From NCBI GenBank assembly GCA_036435485.1, contig CM071597.1, positions 53,055,881 through 53,119,880 on the forward strand: DNA of 64,000 nucleotides, in the 5' to 3' direction. The position numbers and the translations under genes are program-made. The DNA is from Saposhnikovia divaricata (Eukaryota > Streptophyta > Magnoliopsida > Apiales > Apiaceae). Below the pieces are notes generated by a model, which saw only the letters and a list, made by a program, of their open reading frames with translations, was not told the origin of the DNA and searched no databases. Shown here one piece after another: positions 23,148 through 34,900 of this stretch (positions are counted from its first letter, which is position 1; the number at the start of each line of letters is the position of its first letter).

Positions 23148-23310
23148 ATTCTTTCTTCTAAGTACTAGATACATGTCTACATCTGAAGAAGGTGGTACTT
23201 AACTTCATGATCTTAAATTCATAAATTCTATTCTGGTTGTATTGTTATATGTTTTGACATCTACAACTTAGATTTATGCTTCAGATTCTAAAGCATAAAT
23301 AGGGGGAGAT
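23148..23310 (+). promoter_or_regulatory. 3' leader and polypurine tract of the Sirevirus
   Basis: Short untranslated stretch ending in the polypurine tract AGGGGGAGAT (23301-23310), directly against the 3' LTR. The same 10-mer occurs at 23011-23020 inside the end of the extra ORF. Confidence 0.85.
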
Positions 23311-24064
23311 TGTTAGGAATAATTCATAAGTTGTGATGTTGAGAATATAATTTTGCTAATACTTCTTGTATATCATGATCTTATAAAGGATTTAGCACTT
23401 TGTATAGGATATATGTGTTAGACAGTAATCTGTAGAGGTTAGTCAGGAACAGTGCGTCAGAGACTACATTTCAGGAACTAAGAGCAGATCCTGATACAGC
23501 AAGTCAGATCCTGATCAAATACTGATGGGATGATCAGATCCTGATGCAATGGGAAATCCTGATATCAGTCATGTTACTGATGATGTCATTATGGATGCTA
23601 CAGAAACTGGCAAGTGTTATAAAACAGGATCTTTGTTTTTGAAGAACAACAAGAAGATATCGTGAAGGAAACGAATTCTCTATTGATGGAAACTATCAAC
23701 TGGACGGCAGAAAATTGTCATGGATAGATTATAATTCTGTTATTAGTTGATATGTAGCATTATAAATACTCTCTTAATATCATTGTAAAAAGAGCGAATT
23801 GAGAATTGTAGAGTGCATATCGTGTGAAGCTCTGTATTAGGTTTGTATTCGAGAGTTCGAAACAAACAGAGAGAGAGAGAGATTTGTATTGTCAGCAACT
23901 GCTAAAGGTATTGTACACCTTTGGTAGAGTTTGTATTTGATTTATTTAATACAAACAAAGTTTGATTCATTCGTTTATTCTTGTTCATATAATCAAGCAA
24001 AAATCAAACAGGATTATATAACTTGTATTTAACCCCCCCCTTCTACAAGTTATTCGAGTTAACA
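23311..24064 (+). repeat. 3' LTR of the Sirevirus-like element
   Basis: 754 bp, TGTTAGGAAT to GTTAACA, followed by the target duplication AGCTG at 24065-24069. TATAAATA at 23761. About 20 substitutions separate it from the 5' LTR. Confidence 0.95.
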
Positions 24065-24069
24065 AGCTG

Positions 24070-24901
24070 ATTGATTGTGATAAAGTTTCAATCTTTTGTG
24101 TAATTAATTACATTGTTTTGTGCATTTGATTTTGAATTTTTTGTTATTTTTTATTCCAATTTGTCAAATGTTGGTGGATTTGGGTTGCAAGGCCCCGCAT
24201 GATTTTTGTAAACTAGACCTACAAATTGCATAGTTGATTTTGGAGGTTGAAATCAATTGATTCCAGTTGATTTTAGTTGTTTCCGGCCCCGCATGAGCGC
24301 TCATAACTCCACCACCATCACTAGAGCTTTGAATTCAACTTACAAATTTTAGTTGCATTCCAGTTGCATTCAGTTGCATATGCAACTAGTTGCAACTGAA
24401 TGCAACTAAAAACTACAAAGTTAAATTTTCATTTTTTGATGATGCTCAACCCTTATATAGATCTGGAAGTTGGTAAAAAAAATGAAAATTCAAATTACAA
24501 TTTTTAGTTGCATTCAATTGCATATGTGCATATGCAACTGAATGCAAGTAAAAACTAAAAGTTAAATTTTTATTTTTTAATGATGCTAAGCCCTATATAG
24601 ATCTGGAAGTTGGTAAAAAAAAAATGAAAATTCAAATTACAATTTTTAGTTGCATTCAGTTGCATATGCAACTGAATGCAACCTGCTGCGCAGTCATTAC
24701 AAATAAGATAGTATTTTTACTAAATTGTCAAAACAATTGCATCTGGTTGAATGTAGTTGAATACCGTATTTTTGCAATTTTTTTTTCAAAAGATGGTATT
24801 TTTGCAAAAGAACTTTAAAAGAACGGTATTTTTGCAAAAATATTTATATGTTGGGGTATTTATGAAAAAAGCCCATAATAAATTAGATGAAATCTATACT
24901 A
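24070..24901. other. Intergenic region with palindromic repeats
   Basis: No gene seen. It holds a tandem palindromic repeat (24347-24690) and a stretch of GGTATTTTTGCAAAA-like words (24755-24880) ending AAAAAAGCCC, which resembles a decayed Mutator-like or other terminal-repeat transposon end. I cannot define its partner end. Confidence 0.4.
24347..24690. repeat. Tandem 142-155-bp repeat, each unit carrying a palindrome
   Basis: The word TTTTAGTTGCATTCAGTTGC meets its reverse complement around a central GCATATGC. Palindrome arms start at 24351, 24506 and 24648, so the unit is 142-155 bp in about 2.5 copies. The intervening part (gatgctcaacccttatatagatctggaagttgg) is conserved between copies. 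Each unit could fold into a stem of about 20 bp. Confidence 0.8.
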
Positions 24902-25844
24902 TCTATACTATACTATTATAAGCGAAACAGGTATAATTGGTTAGGTTGGTCGGTCGGTTAACACCTTCCCAAAAATGTTGCTAACACCTTCGTAAAATGA
25001 AAAAGTAAATTAAAATACATATAAAATGTTATTTTACAAAAGATAAACCACGTATTTAACTTAATAACAAACTCTTTTAATTACACTCCAATTAATATTC
25101 AGTTACATACTCATTTGGTTATATTTGAGTTAAAATTCTTCAGTTAAACCCAACTTTTTTTACACTCTTTCAATTACTTGGAAACCAAATATTTTCAAAA
25201 TCATTTTTAATAATTTTATAATTTCACATATTTATTAACAAATTTACAACAAATTATAAATTAACAAAGTGAAAACAAACTAAAACTATATAATAAACAA
25301 TAAAAATCTCACACAATTACAAATTAATATTAAATTCTATTTTAAACAAATATTACATTATGCATTACTATGGAATCATAATTTGAATATGATAATATCA
25401 ACAAAAATTTAAATGTAAGTATATACGATACTTCCATTTATATTTATATAATTATGACAAAATATAGTCATAATTCGAATAATATATCATATAATTAAAC
25501 GATTATTATTTAATAATATATATTAAGCCAATATTATATTAAGTAATAGGGCTTAATGATCCCATAGTTAACTATAGGAGAATTTTCTAAAATTAACCAG
25601 TGAAATCAAGACAATCACATAGTTTCCAAAATAAAAAGATACATCATTAATGCCCCTACGGGACCCTTATAAATAAAATGTAACAATCACATGATTTTAA
25701 ATGTTAACTTTAGGAAATTCTCCTAAAGTTAACTGTAGGAACATTTTTCTCAAAGTAATATGTATGAGATAAATAATTATTAAAATATAATTAAAAAATT
25801 ATTTAATTTTAAGAAAACTGTGCATCGCACGGGTTATAGGCTAG
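24902..25844 (+). mobile_element. Non-autonomous Helitron, copy 1
   Basis: Begins A|TCTATACTATACTATTATAAGCG and ends with the hairpin region GTGCATCGCACGGGTTATAGG followed by CTAG|T. TC start, CTRR end, 3' stem-loop and insertion between A and T are the Helitron signatures. No Rep/helicase coding sequence. It carries a small insertion at 25548-25759. Confidence 0.85.
25548..25759. mobile_element. MITE-like insertion in Helitron copy 1
   Basis: This 212-bp stretch, including one copy of a 7-bp repeat AAGTAAT (25541-25547 and 25753-25759), is absent from the related Helitron at 30553-30570, where AAGTAAT is followed directly by ATATATGAG. Its ends form an imperfect inverted repeat (TTAACTATAGGAGAATTT and its counterpart). 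Confidence 0.6.
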
Positions 25845-25862
25845 TATATCTATACTATACTA

Positions 25863-26574
25863 CTAGCTTATAACCCGTGCGAAGCACGGGCACGGGTTTC
25901 TTTTGATAGGTTATAAAATTTATTTAACATTATAATTATGTTTTTATATAATCCTTATTTTTAATAATTTTTTAATTTTAATTTAATATAAATTTATATA
26001 ATGATATGCATGGTTTGAAATTTATTTTGTAAAATTATAAATTAAAAATGTCGTTGACGGGTTCTAACTTTGAATTTTTAGTAAATTAATCATATAATAT
26101 ATCTTATTATTAGATCTAACGATTCTTATTTATTACTAAAAATAATGATTTGCATATATGGTGAGATATTTTTGGGTGTATATTAGTTATCGCAAGATTA
26201 ATTGTAAATTAAAAAGTAACTTGTTTTAATTAAAAAAATTACTACTAAAATAATTACGGAAAGATATGGTGTGATATTTTGGATATATATTAATTATTGT
26301 AATATTAGTTTTAAATTAAATGGTAAAGTGTTTCAATTAGAAGTAAAATCTTTAGAAAAAATGGGTAATTGAGTTGTTGGAGCTGAAAAAAGAGTCCAAG
26401 TAGAAGCTCAATATGGATAAAGGAATTTTAATCTGAATATAATTACGTTAACCTTAGTAATTAGTTTTTTAAGCTATTTTTATAATTTAATTATCTGTGA
26501 AAACCAAAATAAATGGGATAACCAAACCGAAAACCAAAACTTTCAATGTTTCAGCTTTAATATAATAGTATAGA
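25863..26574 (-). mobile_element. Non-autonomous Helitron, copy 2
   Basis: On the minus strand it starts A|TCTATACTATTATATTAAAGC at 26574 and ends CCGTGCTTCGCACGGGTTATAAGCTAG|T at 25863. It lies 18 bp after copy 1 in the opposite orientation. 712 bp, non-coding. Confidence 0.85.
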
Positions 26575-27804
26575 TTTATTTTGTAAAATTCTAAATTAAA
26601 AATGTCGTTGACGAGTTCTAACTTTGAATTTTTAGTAAATTAATCATATAATATATCTTATTATTAGATCTATCGATTCTTATTTATTACTAAAAATAAT
26701 GATTTGAATATATGGTGAGATATTTTTGGGTGTATATTAGTTATCGCAAGATTAATTTTAAATTAAAAAGTAACTTGTTTTAATTACAAAAATTACTACT
26801 AAAATAATTACCGAAAGATATGGTGTGATATTTTGGATATATATTAATTATTGTAATATTAGTTTTAAATTAAATGGTAAAGTGTTTCAATTAGAAGTAA
26901 AATCTTTAGAAAAAATGGGTAATTGAGTTGTTGGAGCTGAAAAAAGAGTCCAAGTAGAAGCTCAATATGGATAAAGGAATTTTAATCTGAATATAATTAC
27001 GTTAACCTTAGTAATTAGCTTTTTAAGTTATTTTTATAATTTAATTATCTGTGAAAACCAAAATAAATGGGATAACCAAACCGAAAACCAAAACTTTCAA
27101 TGTTTCAGCTTTAACCTCAGTAATTAGTTTTTTAAGTTATTTTTATAATTTAATTATCTGTGAAAACCAAAATAAATGGGATAACCAAACCGAAAACCAA
27201 AACTTTCAATGTTTCAGCTTTAATATAATAGTATAGATTTATTTTGTAAAATTCTAAATTAAAAATGTCGTTGACGGGTTCTAACTTTGAATTTTTAGTA
27301 AATTAATCATATAATATATCTTATTATTAGATCTAACGATTCTTATTTATTACTAAAAATAATGATTTGAATATATGGTGAGACATTTTTGGGTGTATAT
27401 TAGTTATCGCAAGATTAATTTTAAATTAAAAAGTAACTTGTTTTAATTACAAAAATTACTACTAAAATAATTACGGAAAGATATGGTGTGATATTTTGGA
27501 TATATATTAATTATTGTAATATTAGTTTTAAATTAAATGGTAAAGTGTTTCAATTAGAAGTAAAATCTTTAGAAAAAATGGGTAATTGAGTTGTTGGAGC
27601 TGAAAAAAGAGTCCAAGTAGAAGCTCAATATGGATAAAGGAATTTTAATCTGAATATAATTACGTTAACCTTAGTAATTAGCTTTTTAAGTTATGTTTAT
27701 AATTTTATTATCTGTGAAAACCAAAATAAATGGGATAACCAAACCGAAAACCAAAACTTTCAATGTTTCAGCTTTAATATAAGCTTTAATATAATAGTAT
27801 AGAT
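26575..27804 (-). repeat. Two further 5' Helitron segments in tandem with copy 2
   Basis: Two units (26575-27237 and 27238-27804) repeat the 5' part of copy 2 (26021-26574) at about 98% identity by eye. Each ends in the same Helitron 5' terminus (plus-strand tataatagtatagat) and is joined to the next unit at the same internal point (tttattttgtaaaatt). The middle unit has a further duplication of about 107 bp of the terminus; the last has a 12-bp one (agctttaatata). Confidence 0.85.
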
Positions 27805-30648
27805 AGATTATAAGCGAAACAGGGTATAATTGGTTGGTCAATCGGTCGGTTGACACCTTCCCAAAAAGTTTGCTAACACCTTCCAAAAATGAAAAAATAA
27901 ATTAAAATACATATAAAATTTTGTTTTATAAAAAATAAACCACATATTTAACCTAATAACAAATTCTTTTAATTACACTACAATTAATATTCAATTGCAT
28001 ACTCTTTTAGTTATATTTGAGTTAAAATTCCTCAACACCCAACTTTTTTAGACTCTTTCAATTACTTGGAAACCAAATATTTTCAAAATCAATTTAAATA
28101 ATTTTAATATCACATATTTATTAACAAATTTACAACAAATTATAAATCAAAAAAACTATATAATAAACAATAAAAATTTCACATAATTACAAATTAATAT
28201 TAAATTCTATGTTAAACAAATATTACATTATGAATTATTATGGAATCATAATTTGAAGGTATAATTGATTGGATGGTTGGTCGATTAACACCATCCTAAA
28301 AAGTTTGCTAACACCTTCCAAAAATGAAAAAATAAATTAAAATGCAAATAAAATTTTATTTTACAAAACATAAACCACATATTTAACTTAATAACAAACT
28401 CTTTTAATTACACTCCAATTAATATTCAATTACATACTCTTTTAGTTATACTAGCTTAAAACCCGTACAATGCACGGATTTTTTTTTTACTATTATATAA
28501 TTTTTTTCAATAGTTCGAATGATTTTTTTATGATATGAATTTTGTAAATTACATTTTTAAATAATAAGATTTTAAAATAATTACATATATATTGGCCATA
28601 TTGTTTTTTAAAAAAGGAAAAATTAGTTAAAAAATATTGATAAAATGATACGTTTTAGCTTAAAAAAGGTAATCAGTCAATTATTAATTATTATGGTATT
28701 ATTTTATTGAATAAAAATTATCTGTGATACTATTGGAAAAGGATAGATTTTAGTAAGAGAAAATATAAAAGGTAACATGTTTTAGTTGAAAATGTAATTT
28801 GTTAGTTATTAGTAATCTTAGTAATATTATTTTATTTTATTAAATATAATTGCCCGTAATATTTTTAGAATATAAAAGATTACATGTTTACCTAAAAATG
28901 AAATTAATCCGTTATTAAAAAAATAGAAAAGATAACATGTTTTTACCAATAATAAATATTTAAGTAAGGATACTTAAGTAAGAAAAGAAAGTTTGAAAAT
29001 GAGATATTTTATTTAGAAAAAATAGAAAATATATTATATTTTAGCTGAAAAAGGTAATCAAATAGTTATTAGTAATTATAATTTTAGAGATTATGTCTTA
29101 CGTAAGTTTCCTGGATACATAAATTTTATATGCAAATATGGGGTGGACATTTTTGTAAAATCAGGATTCGTTTAAAATTTTACAATATTATTAATTAGTC
29201 ATGCGGGCCCAGTAAGTTTTAAAGCTATTTTTTAAAGTATCTCAGGAAACTTTCCTGAGGTTAATGGTCTTTTTTCTCATAATTTTATTATTTAATTTCG
29301 TTAAATAGAATGGCACGTGATATTTTTGGAAAGGATAGGTTATAGTCAGAGAAGTTAGAAAAGATAATGTGTTTTATCTGAAAAGTAATTTGTTAGTTAT
29401 TACGAATTATAATATCGTTATTTTATTTTATAAAATAGAACTACATGTTTTTACCAATAATTAATATTTAAGTAAAATATCAAAGTTAATATTTAAGTAA
29501 AATATCAAAGTTTATTCATTAATTAGAATGGTCATATTTTTGGAAAGAATATATTTTAGTTAGAAAAGCTAATAGTTGAAAAAGGTAATTAGTTAGTTAT
29601 TATTTAGGAGAAGTGTTGGAAAGAGCTGCGTGTAATATTTTGAGAAAATATTGTGTTTTATTTTTTTTATAATTAAGTAAAATCATTAAGGATAATAAAG
29701 TAAAACAACATGTTTTTACTAATAATAAATTTGAGTAAAGATAATTAAGTATAAAAATAAGTTTGAAAATGATATATTTTAGTTAAAAAATATAAAAAAA
29801 TATATTATCTTTTAGCTGGAAAAGTCAATCAGTTAGTTATTAGTAATTATAATATTATTAGTTTATTTCATTAATTAGAATGATCATATTTTTTGAAAGA
29901 AGAGATTTAATTTGAAAAATTAGAAAAGGTAATAGCTCAAAAAGGTAATTGTTTAGTTTTAATTTAGTAGAAGTGTTGAGAGATGCATGTAATATTTTGT
30001 GAAAAAATTTTGTTTATTTTTAATAATTAAGTAAAATAATTAAGGATAATAATGTATAATAATTAAATAAGGTAAGTACCGTACCGTGCCAAAAAATAGG
30101 TACCAAAACTTTTAATATTTAGTCTTTTATAATATAGTATATTATTTGAGTTAAAATTCTTCACATACACCCAACTTTTTTAGACTCTTTCAATTACTTG
30201 GAAACCAAATATTTTCAAAATCAATTTAAAAATTTTAATATCACATATTTATTAACAAATTTACAACAAATTATAAATCAACAAAGTGAAAACAAACTAA
30301 AACCATGTAATAAACAATAAAATTTCACACAATTACAAATTAATATTAAATTCTATCTTAAACAAATATTACATTATGGATTATTATGGAATCATAATTT
30401 GAATATGATAATATCAACAAAAATTTGAATGTAAATATATAAGATACTTCCATTTATATTTATATTATTATGACAAAATATAGTCATAATTCGAACAATA
30501 TATCATATAATTAAACGATTATTATTCAATAATATATATTATGCCAATATTGTATTAAGTAATATATATGAGATAAATAATTATTAAAATATAAATAAAA
30601 AGTTATTTAAATTTAAGAAAGCCGTGCATCGCACGGGTTATAAGCTAG
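27805..30648 (+). mobile_element. Composite non-autonomous Helitron, copy 3, interrupted
   Basis: Family of copy 1: TATAAGCGAAACAGGGTATAATTGG near 27810, with the 3' end GCCGTGCATCGCACGGGTTATAAGCTAG|T at 30648. It restarts at 28256 with a second partial 5' segment. It is interrupted by copy 4 at about 28451-30140; flanking sequence resumes as TTTGAGTTAAAATTCTTCA. Confidence 0.75.
28451..30140 (-). mobile_element. Helitron, copy 4, nested in copy 3
   Basis: The minus-strand 3' end reads CCGTGCATTGTACGGGTTTTAAGCTAG|T (plus start 28451). The 5' end lies near 30140 (minus TATACTATATTATAAAAGACT). About 1.7 kb, AT-rich, without coding sequence. It includes a possible foldback insertion near 29090-29290. 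The exact right edge is uncertain by a few bases. Confidence 0.7.
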
Positions 30649-30649
30649 T

Positions 30650-31511
30650 ATTATATAATAAACAAACAGGGGTATAATTTGGTTGTTTGGTTCAACTTGG
30701 TTCAACCATATAAAAGAATAGTGACCGTTAGATATTTAGTAAATAGATAATAGCCGTTAGATCCAATAATAAGGAATATTCTATATTTAAATCCCTCTTT
30801 TCAAGATTCAAGGTTCGAATCTCGTCAAAAACAAATTTATATGGGTGTATTCAACTGGGATTTTGAAGGATTTATGATAATCCATGGATTTTAATGAATT
30901 TTTTAAATCCACAAATTGTTTAAATTCTACAAAGACTCTACAAAGAATCTTGTAAAATTGATGTAGAGTCATTGAGATTTGGAATGTTTTTTAGAAATCC
31001 ATCAAAATCTCATTGATTTTTGTAAGATTTCAAAACTTATAAAAACAACTAGCAAATCCATCAAAATCCATGGATTTTAATAAATCTAAAAAATTCATGG
31101 ATTTTTGAATACCATCAGATTTAAATGGATTATTTTAAATCCAGATTGAATACACCCAGATTTTAAAAGACTTTTTGAAATCCTAATTGAATACCTTCGG
31201 ATTTTAAATGACATTTTGAAATCCAAATTGAATACCTCAAGATTTTAATGGATTTAAAAAAAATCAAAATTGAATACCCCTACATTTCTAAAATCCCTCA
31301 AAATTCTTCAAAATCCCAGTTGAATACACCCCCTAAGATTTTATATTATTAGTTCTAATCAATAAATATCAATTATTAAACAACTATTATTATTACTAAT
31401 AATTTTATTAATTAATTACAAAGTTAAATTATATCCATAAAAAATTATTATACTCCATTTTATTTAATCATATAATTTTAAAAGTATTTAAAAGTAAGGG
31501 TTATAAGCTAG
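30650..31511 (+). mobile_element. Degenerate Helitron, copy 5
   Basis: Starts near 30650 (ATATAATAAACAAACAGGGG) and ends GGGTTATAAGCTAG|T at 31511; the 3' hairpin is eroded. It contains a B-box-like GGTTCGAATCT at 30812 and a MITE at 30843-31333. Confidence 0.65.
30843..31333. mobile_element. MITE with GGGTGTATTCAACTGGG termini
   Basis: The left end GGGTGTATTCAACTGGGATT is matched by its reverse complement at 31310-31332. The interior consists of many short AAATCC/GGATTT words. I could not define the target duplication, so the superfamily is open (PIF/Harbinger, hAT or Mutator). Confidence 0.7.
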
Positions 31512-31703
31512 TAATAATAAATTCTTAGATTATCTTTAAAGAAATTTTGTAGATATACATTGGACAGTGGAGCAGATATGGATATCAGTTGGACGTATAT
31601 ATTAGTTTCTAAGACAAAACAAAAACACTCATGTGTAAGTGTAACTGCCGCTTCAGGCCGGGGGCATGCTTGCGTTTTCACAGGACTCCCGTTTCTCTAA
31701 CTA

Positions 31704-31739
<36 letters not shown>

Positions 31740-31983
31740 TTTTACATATTAGTTTCGTTTACAACAGTCAATAACCACCGGCCAACGTTAATTTCTGCTG
31801 TTTATTGTGAACACTACTAGTACTTCAATTAGTTCCTGCATAATTGTTAGAATTTAATGTTTTAATGTAATAACACTTTTATTTTAATTTAAATTTCTTT
31901 GTTCTAGACTATACCATTAATCCCCTCTGTTGTTTTATGACAGTTTTTCTGCAGGTGTGCAATTGTGATATATGAACACAAAC
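31512..31983 (+). promoter_or_regulatory. Upstream region and 5' UTR of the fimbrin gene
   Basis: Includes a CT microsatellite (31708-31736), typical of plant 5' leaders, and a probable leader-intron acceptor TTTTTCTGCAG ending at 31954. An alternative in-frame ATG at 31972 would add four residues. No clear TATA box was chosen. Confidence 0.5.
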
Positions 31984-34900
31984 ATGTCTAGCTTTACGGG
32001 TGTTCATGTATCTGATCAGTGGCTCCAAACCCAATTCACACAACTCCAGTTGCTCAACCTCAACGACAAAGTAACATTTCTTTCTCATTTAACTTCATCT
32101 TAAATTTTCCTGTTCGAAAAATTTTGTCTTAAATTTACTGTATTTTTCGTATTAATATCGTGCTTTTATGAGGCCTTTTTGTTTTGCTAAGTTAATTTAT
32201 GTTGTAGTTTGTAGCCATACAGAAACAGAATGGTATAGTCACAATTAGGGATTTGCCACCTTTACTTGCACAACTTAAAGCTTCCGGTGAGGTGTTTACG
32301 GAGGAAGGTATTAGACTTATTTTGCGTGAATCGGAGTCTGATATGAGTAGTGAGGTTGATTTTGAAGGATTGCTCAGGGTAAGCTTTTACGCTTTTCATT
32401 AAATGTATTGGTCATAACTCGCTGTGGTTATACGATATGATAGGCTACTACTGTATATAAAAAACAGAAATTTTTTTGGCCGTTATAGGTTGTTAATATT
32501 ATGCTATGTGTTTGTGGACTACTGAACTGAAATCAATACAACCCACCCTTCCTTTAGTTACTATAAGATGGTGTCTTTGTGTCTTAACTTCATATTTTTG
32601 TTGCATTTGGTTGGACAGGCTTATCTTAATGTACAAGCACGAGCTGCTGCGAAATTGGGAAACCTGAAAAATTCATCTTCGTTCCTTAACTCCACTACGA
32701 CTACTCTTCTACACACTATAAAAGAATCAGAGAAAGCATCCTATGTTGCCCACATTAATAGTTATCTCAGGGATGATCCATTCTTAAAGCAATTTCTTCC
32801 TATAGATCCGACTACAAATTATCTATTCGAGGTTGCAAAGGACGGAGTGCTTCTATGGTATGTTAGTGTGTGCCTTATAATAATCTCTTTGGCAAAAAGT
32901 TTGGATATTGGTATCAGTTATTTCTAATTTGGACATATTGCATGTCTTGACACAGTAAGCTTATCAATGTTGCTGTACCAAATACGATTGATGAACGAGC
33001 TATTAACACCAAAATGGTACTCAATCCTTGGGAAAGAAATGAGAATCATACACTTTGCCTCAACTCTGCCAAGGCTATAGGCTGCACAGTAGTCAACATC
33101 GGCACTGAGGACCTGGTTGAAGGAAGAGTAAGCTTGATTCTAATGTAATCTAGAGACTTTGGATCATAATACTATGTCTCTGACGGTTTCCGCTCCACAT
33201 TTTTCAATTTTGCAGCCACATCTGGTACTTGGCTTAATATCGCAAATTATAAAGGTAGACCTTTAACATTTTAACTTCATATAGTTTAAATTTCATGTTT
33301 AAAACAGCTCGGCATGCTACTGTGAACTGCCAGTTTCTTTTATACATTCTAATTCAGTAAAGATGCTAATATGATAGGATGTTCTATGCCGTATGGAGAC
33401 CTAAACTCTGATTGGTCGGGTGCCGAGACTTTACTTTATGTCTACTATTATCCATTAATTTCTGAATTTGCTATTTCAGATCCAATTATTGGCAGATCTC
33501 AACCTCAGGAAGACACCTCAGCTTGTGGAATTGGTGGAAGATAACAATGTAATTGACTACACATATTTATAAATCTCAAGAATCTTTTTGTTTCTTTCTC
33601 TGCATTAATTTAACAAATTATTGAGCAACAACGCCGTGATGTATTTTATAATGTATACAGGATGTTGAGGAGATTATGGCTCTAGCACCTGAGAAGGTTT
33701 TATTGAAGTGGATGAATTTCCATCTCAAGAAAGCGGGTTACAAAAAAGTTGTCACGAATTTCTCTTCTGACTTAAAGGTAGTCTATGCAACTAGGTAGCT
33801 AAATTTCAGCGGTAGAGATATACATGTTTCTTAAAGTTTGCAGTTAGCAACAAAGGACAAATTTAAATACTAATATATTTTAGTTCAATTCAATATCTAT
33901 TTGATGCAGGATGGAGAAGCTTATGCTTACCTGCTTAATGTTCTTGCACCAGAGCACAGCAGTCCATCCACCTTAGATGTCAAGGATCCTGCCAAAAGAG
34001 CTAATTTGGTACTTGAACATGCAGAAAAAATGGATTGCAATAGATACTTAACCCCGGAGGACATCGTTGATGGTTCACCCAACTTAAATCTTGCATTTGT
34101 TGCTCAGATATTCCATCAGAGGTGCGTCCTTCAATTTTCTTGGTATTTTTAAGTTACCAATCTTCTAAAACCTTAAGATACTAGGGGGACTTCAATGGAT
34201 AAAATCTTCTCAACCCCCCACTCCCCCTCCCTCACTCGGAAGCCTATTTCATGTGCTCTTATACAATGTTAAGTTACCAACTTACCTGAAATCTTTGGGT
34301 GTTGGGAAGAGGATTAATTGGATCATATATCTTTAAGAGGTATCTATTGCCAACATTGGTTTCTTTCCTTTCATTTCTAGTAATGTCTATCATGCATAAG
34401 TAATACATTTGTAGTATAATATTATTTAAAAAAAATGAAAGTTTCATCTATTGCTTATGATGTGTTTCACATCAATCGAGAGAAAGTTAAATCGATGCCA
34501 TCATCTGTTTGTACTTCGTTCTCTTGGAATCTGCACTTTTACCATTTCACTTTGATATCAATAAGCACCATTTGTTTATTGAGGCAACACTCCTTCTTTA
34601 ACTGTACTCTTTACTGCATCAGTGGGCCAATCTTGTTTTTTTTTGTTGCTAATACTGGTTTAGAACTTTAGATATGTTTTGGGAATCAAAAAATATTCTG
34701 ACAATATGAATCTCCTATAGGAATGGCCTGTCTACAGATAGCAAGAAGATTTCATTTGCAGAGATGATGACAGATGATGAACAAATATCTAGAGAAGAGA
34801 GATGGTTTCGGTTATGGATCAACAGTCTTGGAATTTCTTCTTATGTTAATCATATGTTTGAGGATGTAAGAAGTGGGTGAGTTCCTAACCTCTATTCAGA

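Larger units (their letters stand above)
1230..24064 (+). mobile_element. Sirevirus-like Ty1/copia retrotransposon, complete but decayed, with a nested insertion
   Basis: The element spans 22,835 bp, of which 10,656 bp plus a 5-bp duplication belong to a nested minus-strand element. It has two 754-bp LTRs (TG...CA), a 5-bp target duplication AGCTG (1225-1229 and 24065-24069), an initiator-Met-tRNA primer site right after the 5' LTR and a polypurine tract right before the 3' LTR. The gene order gag, protease, integrase, reverse transcriptase, RNase H, spacer, extra ORF is that of the SIRE/Maximus (Sirevirus) group. Comparing the LTRs by eye gives about 20 substitutions and two small indels in 754 bp (roughly 2.7%), so it is clearly older than the element nested in it. 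All three coding regions carry stops or frameshifts, so it cannot be autonomous. Confidence 0.93.
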
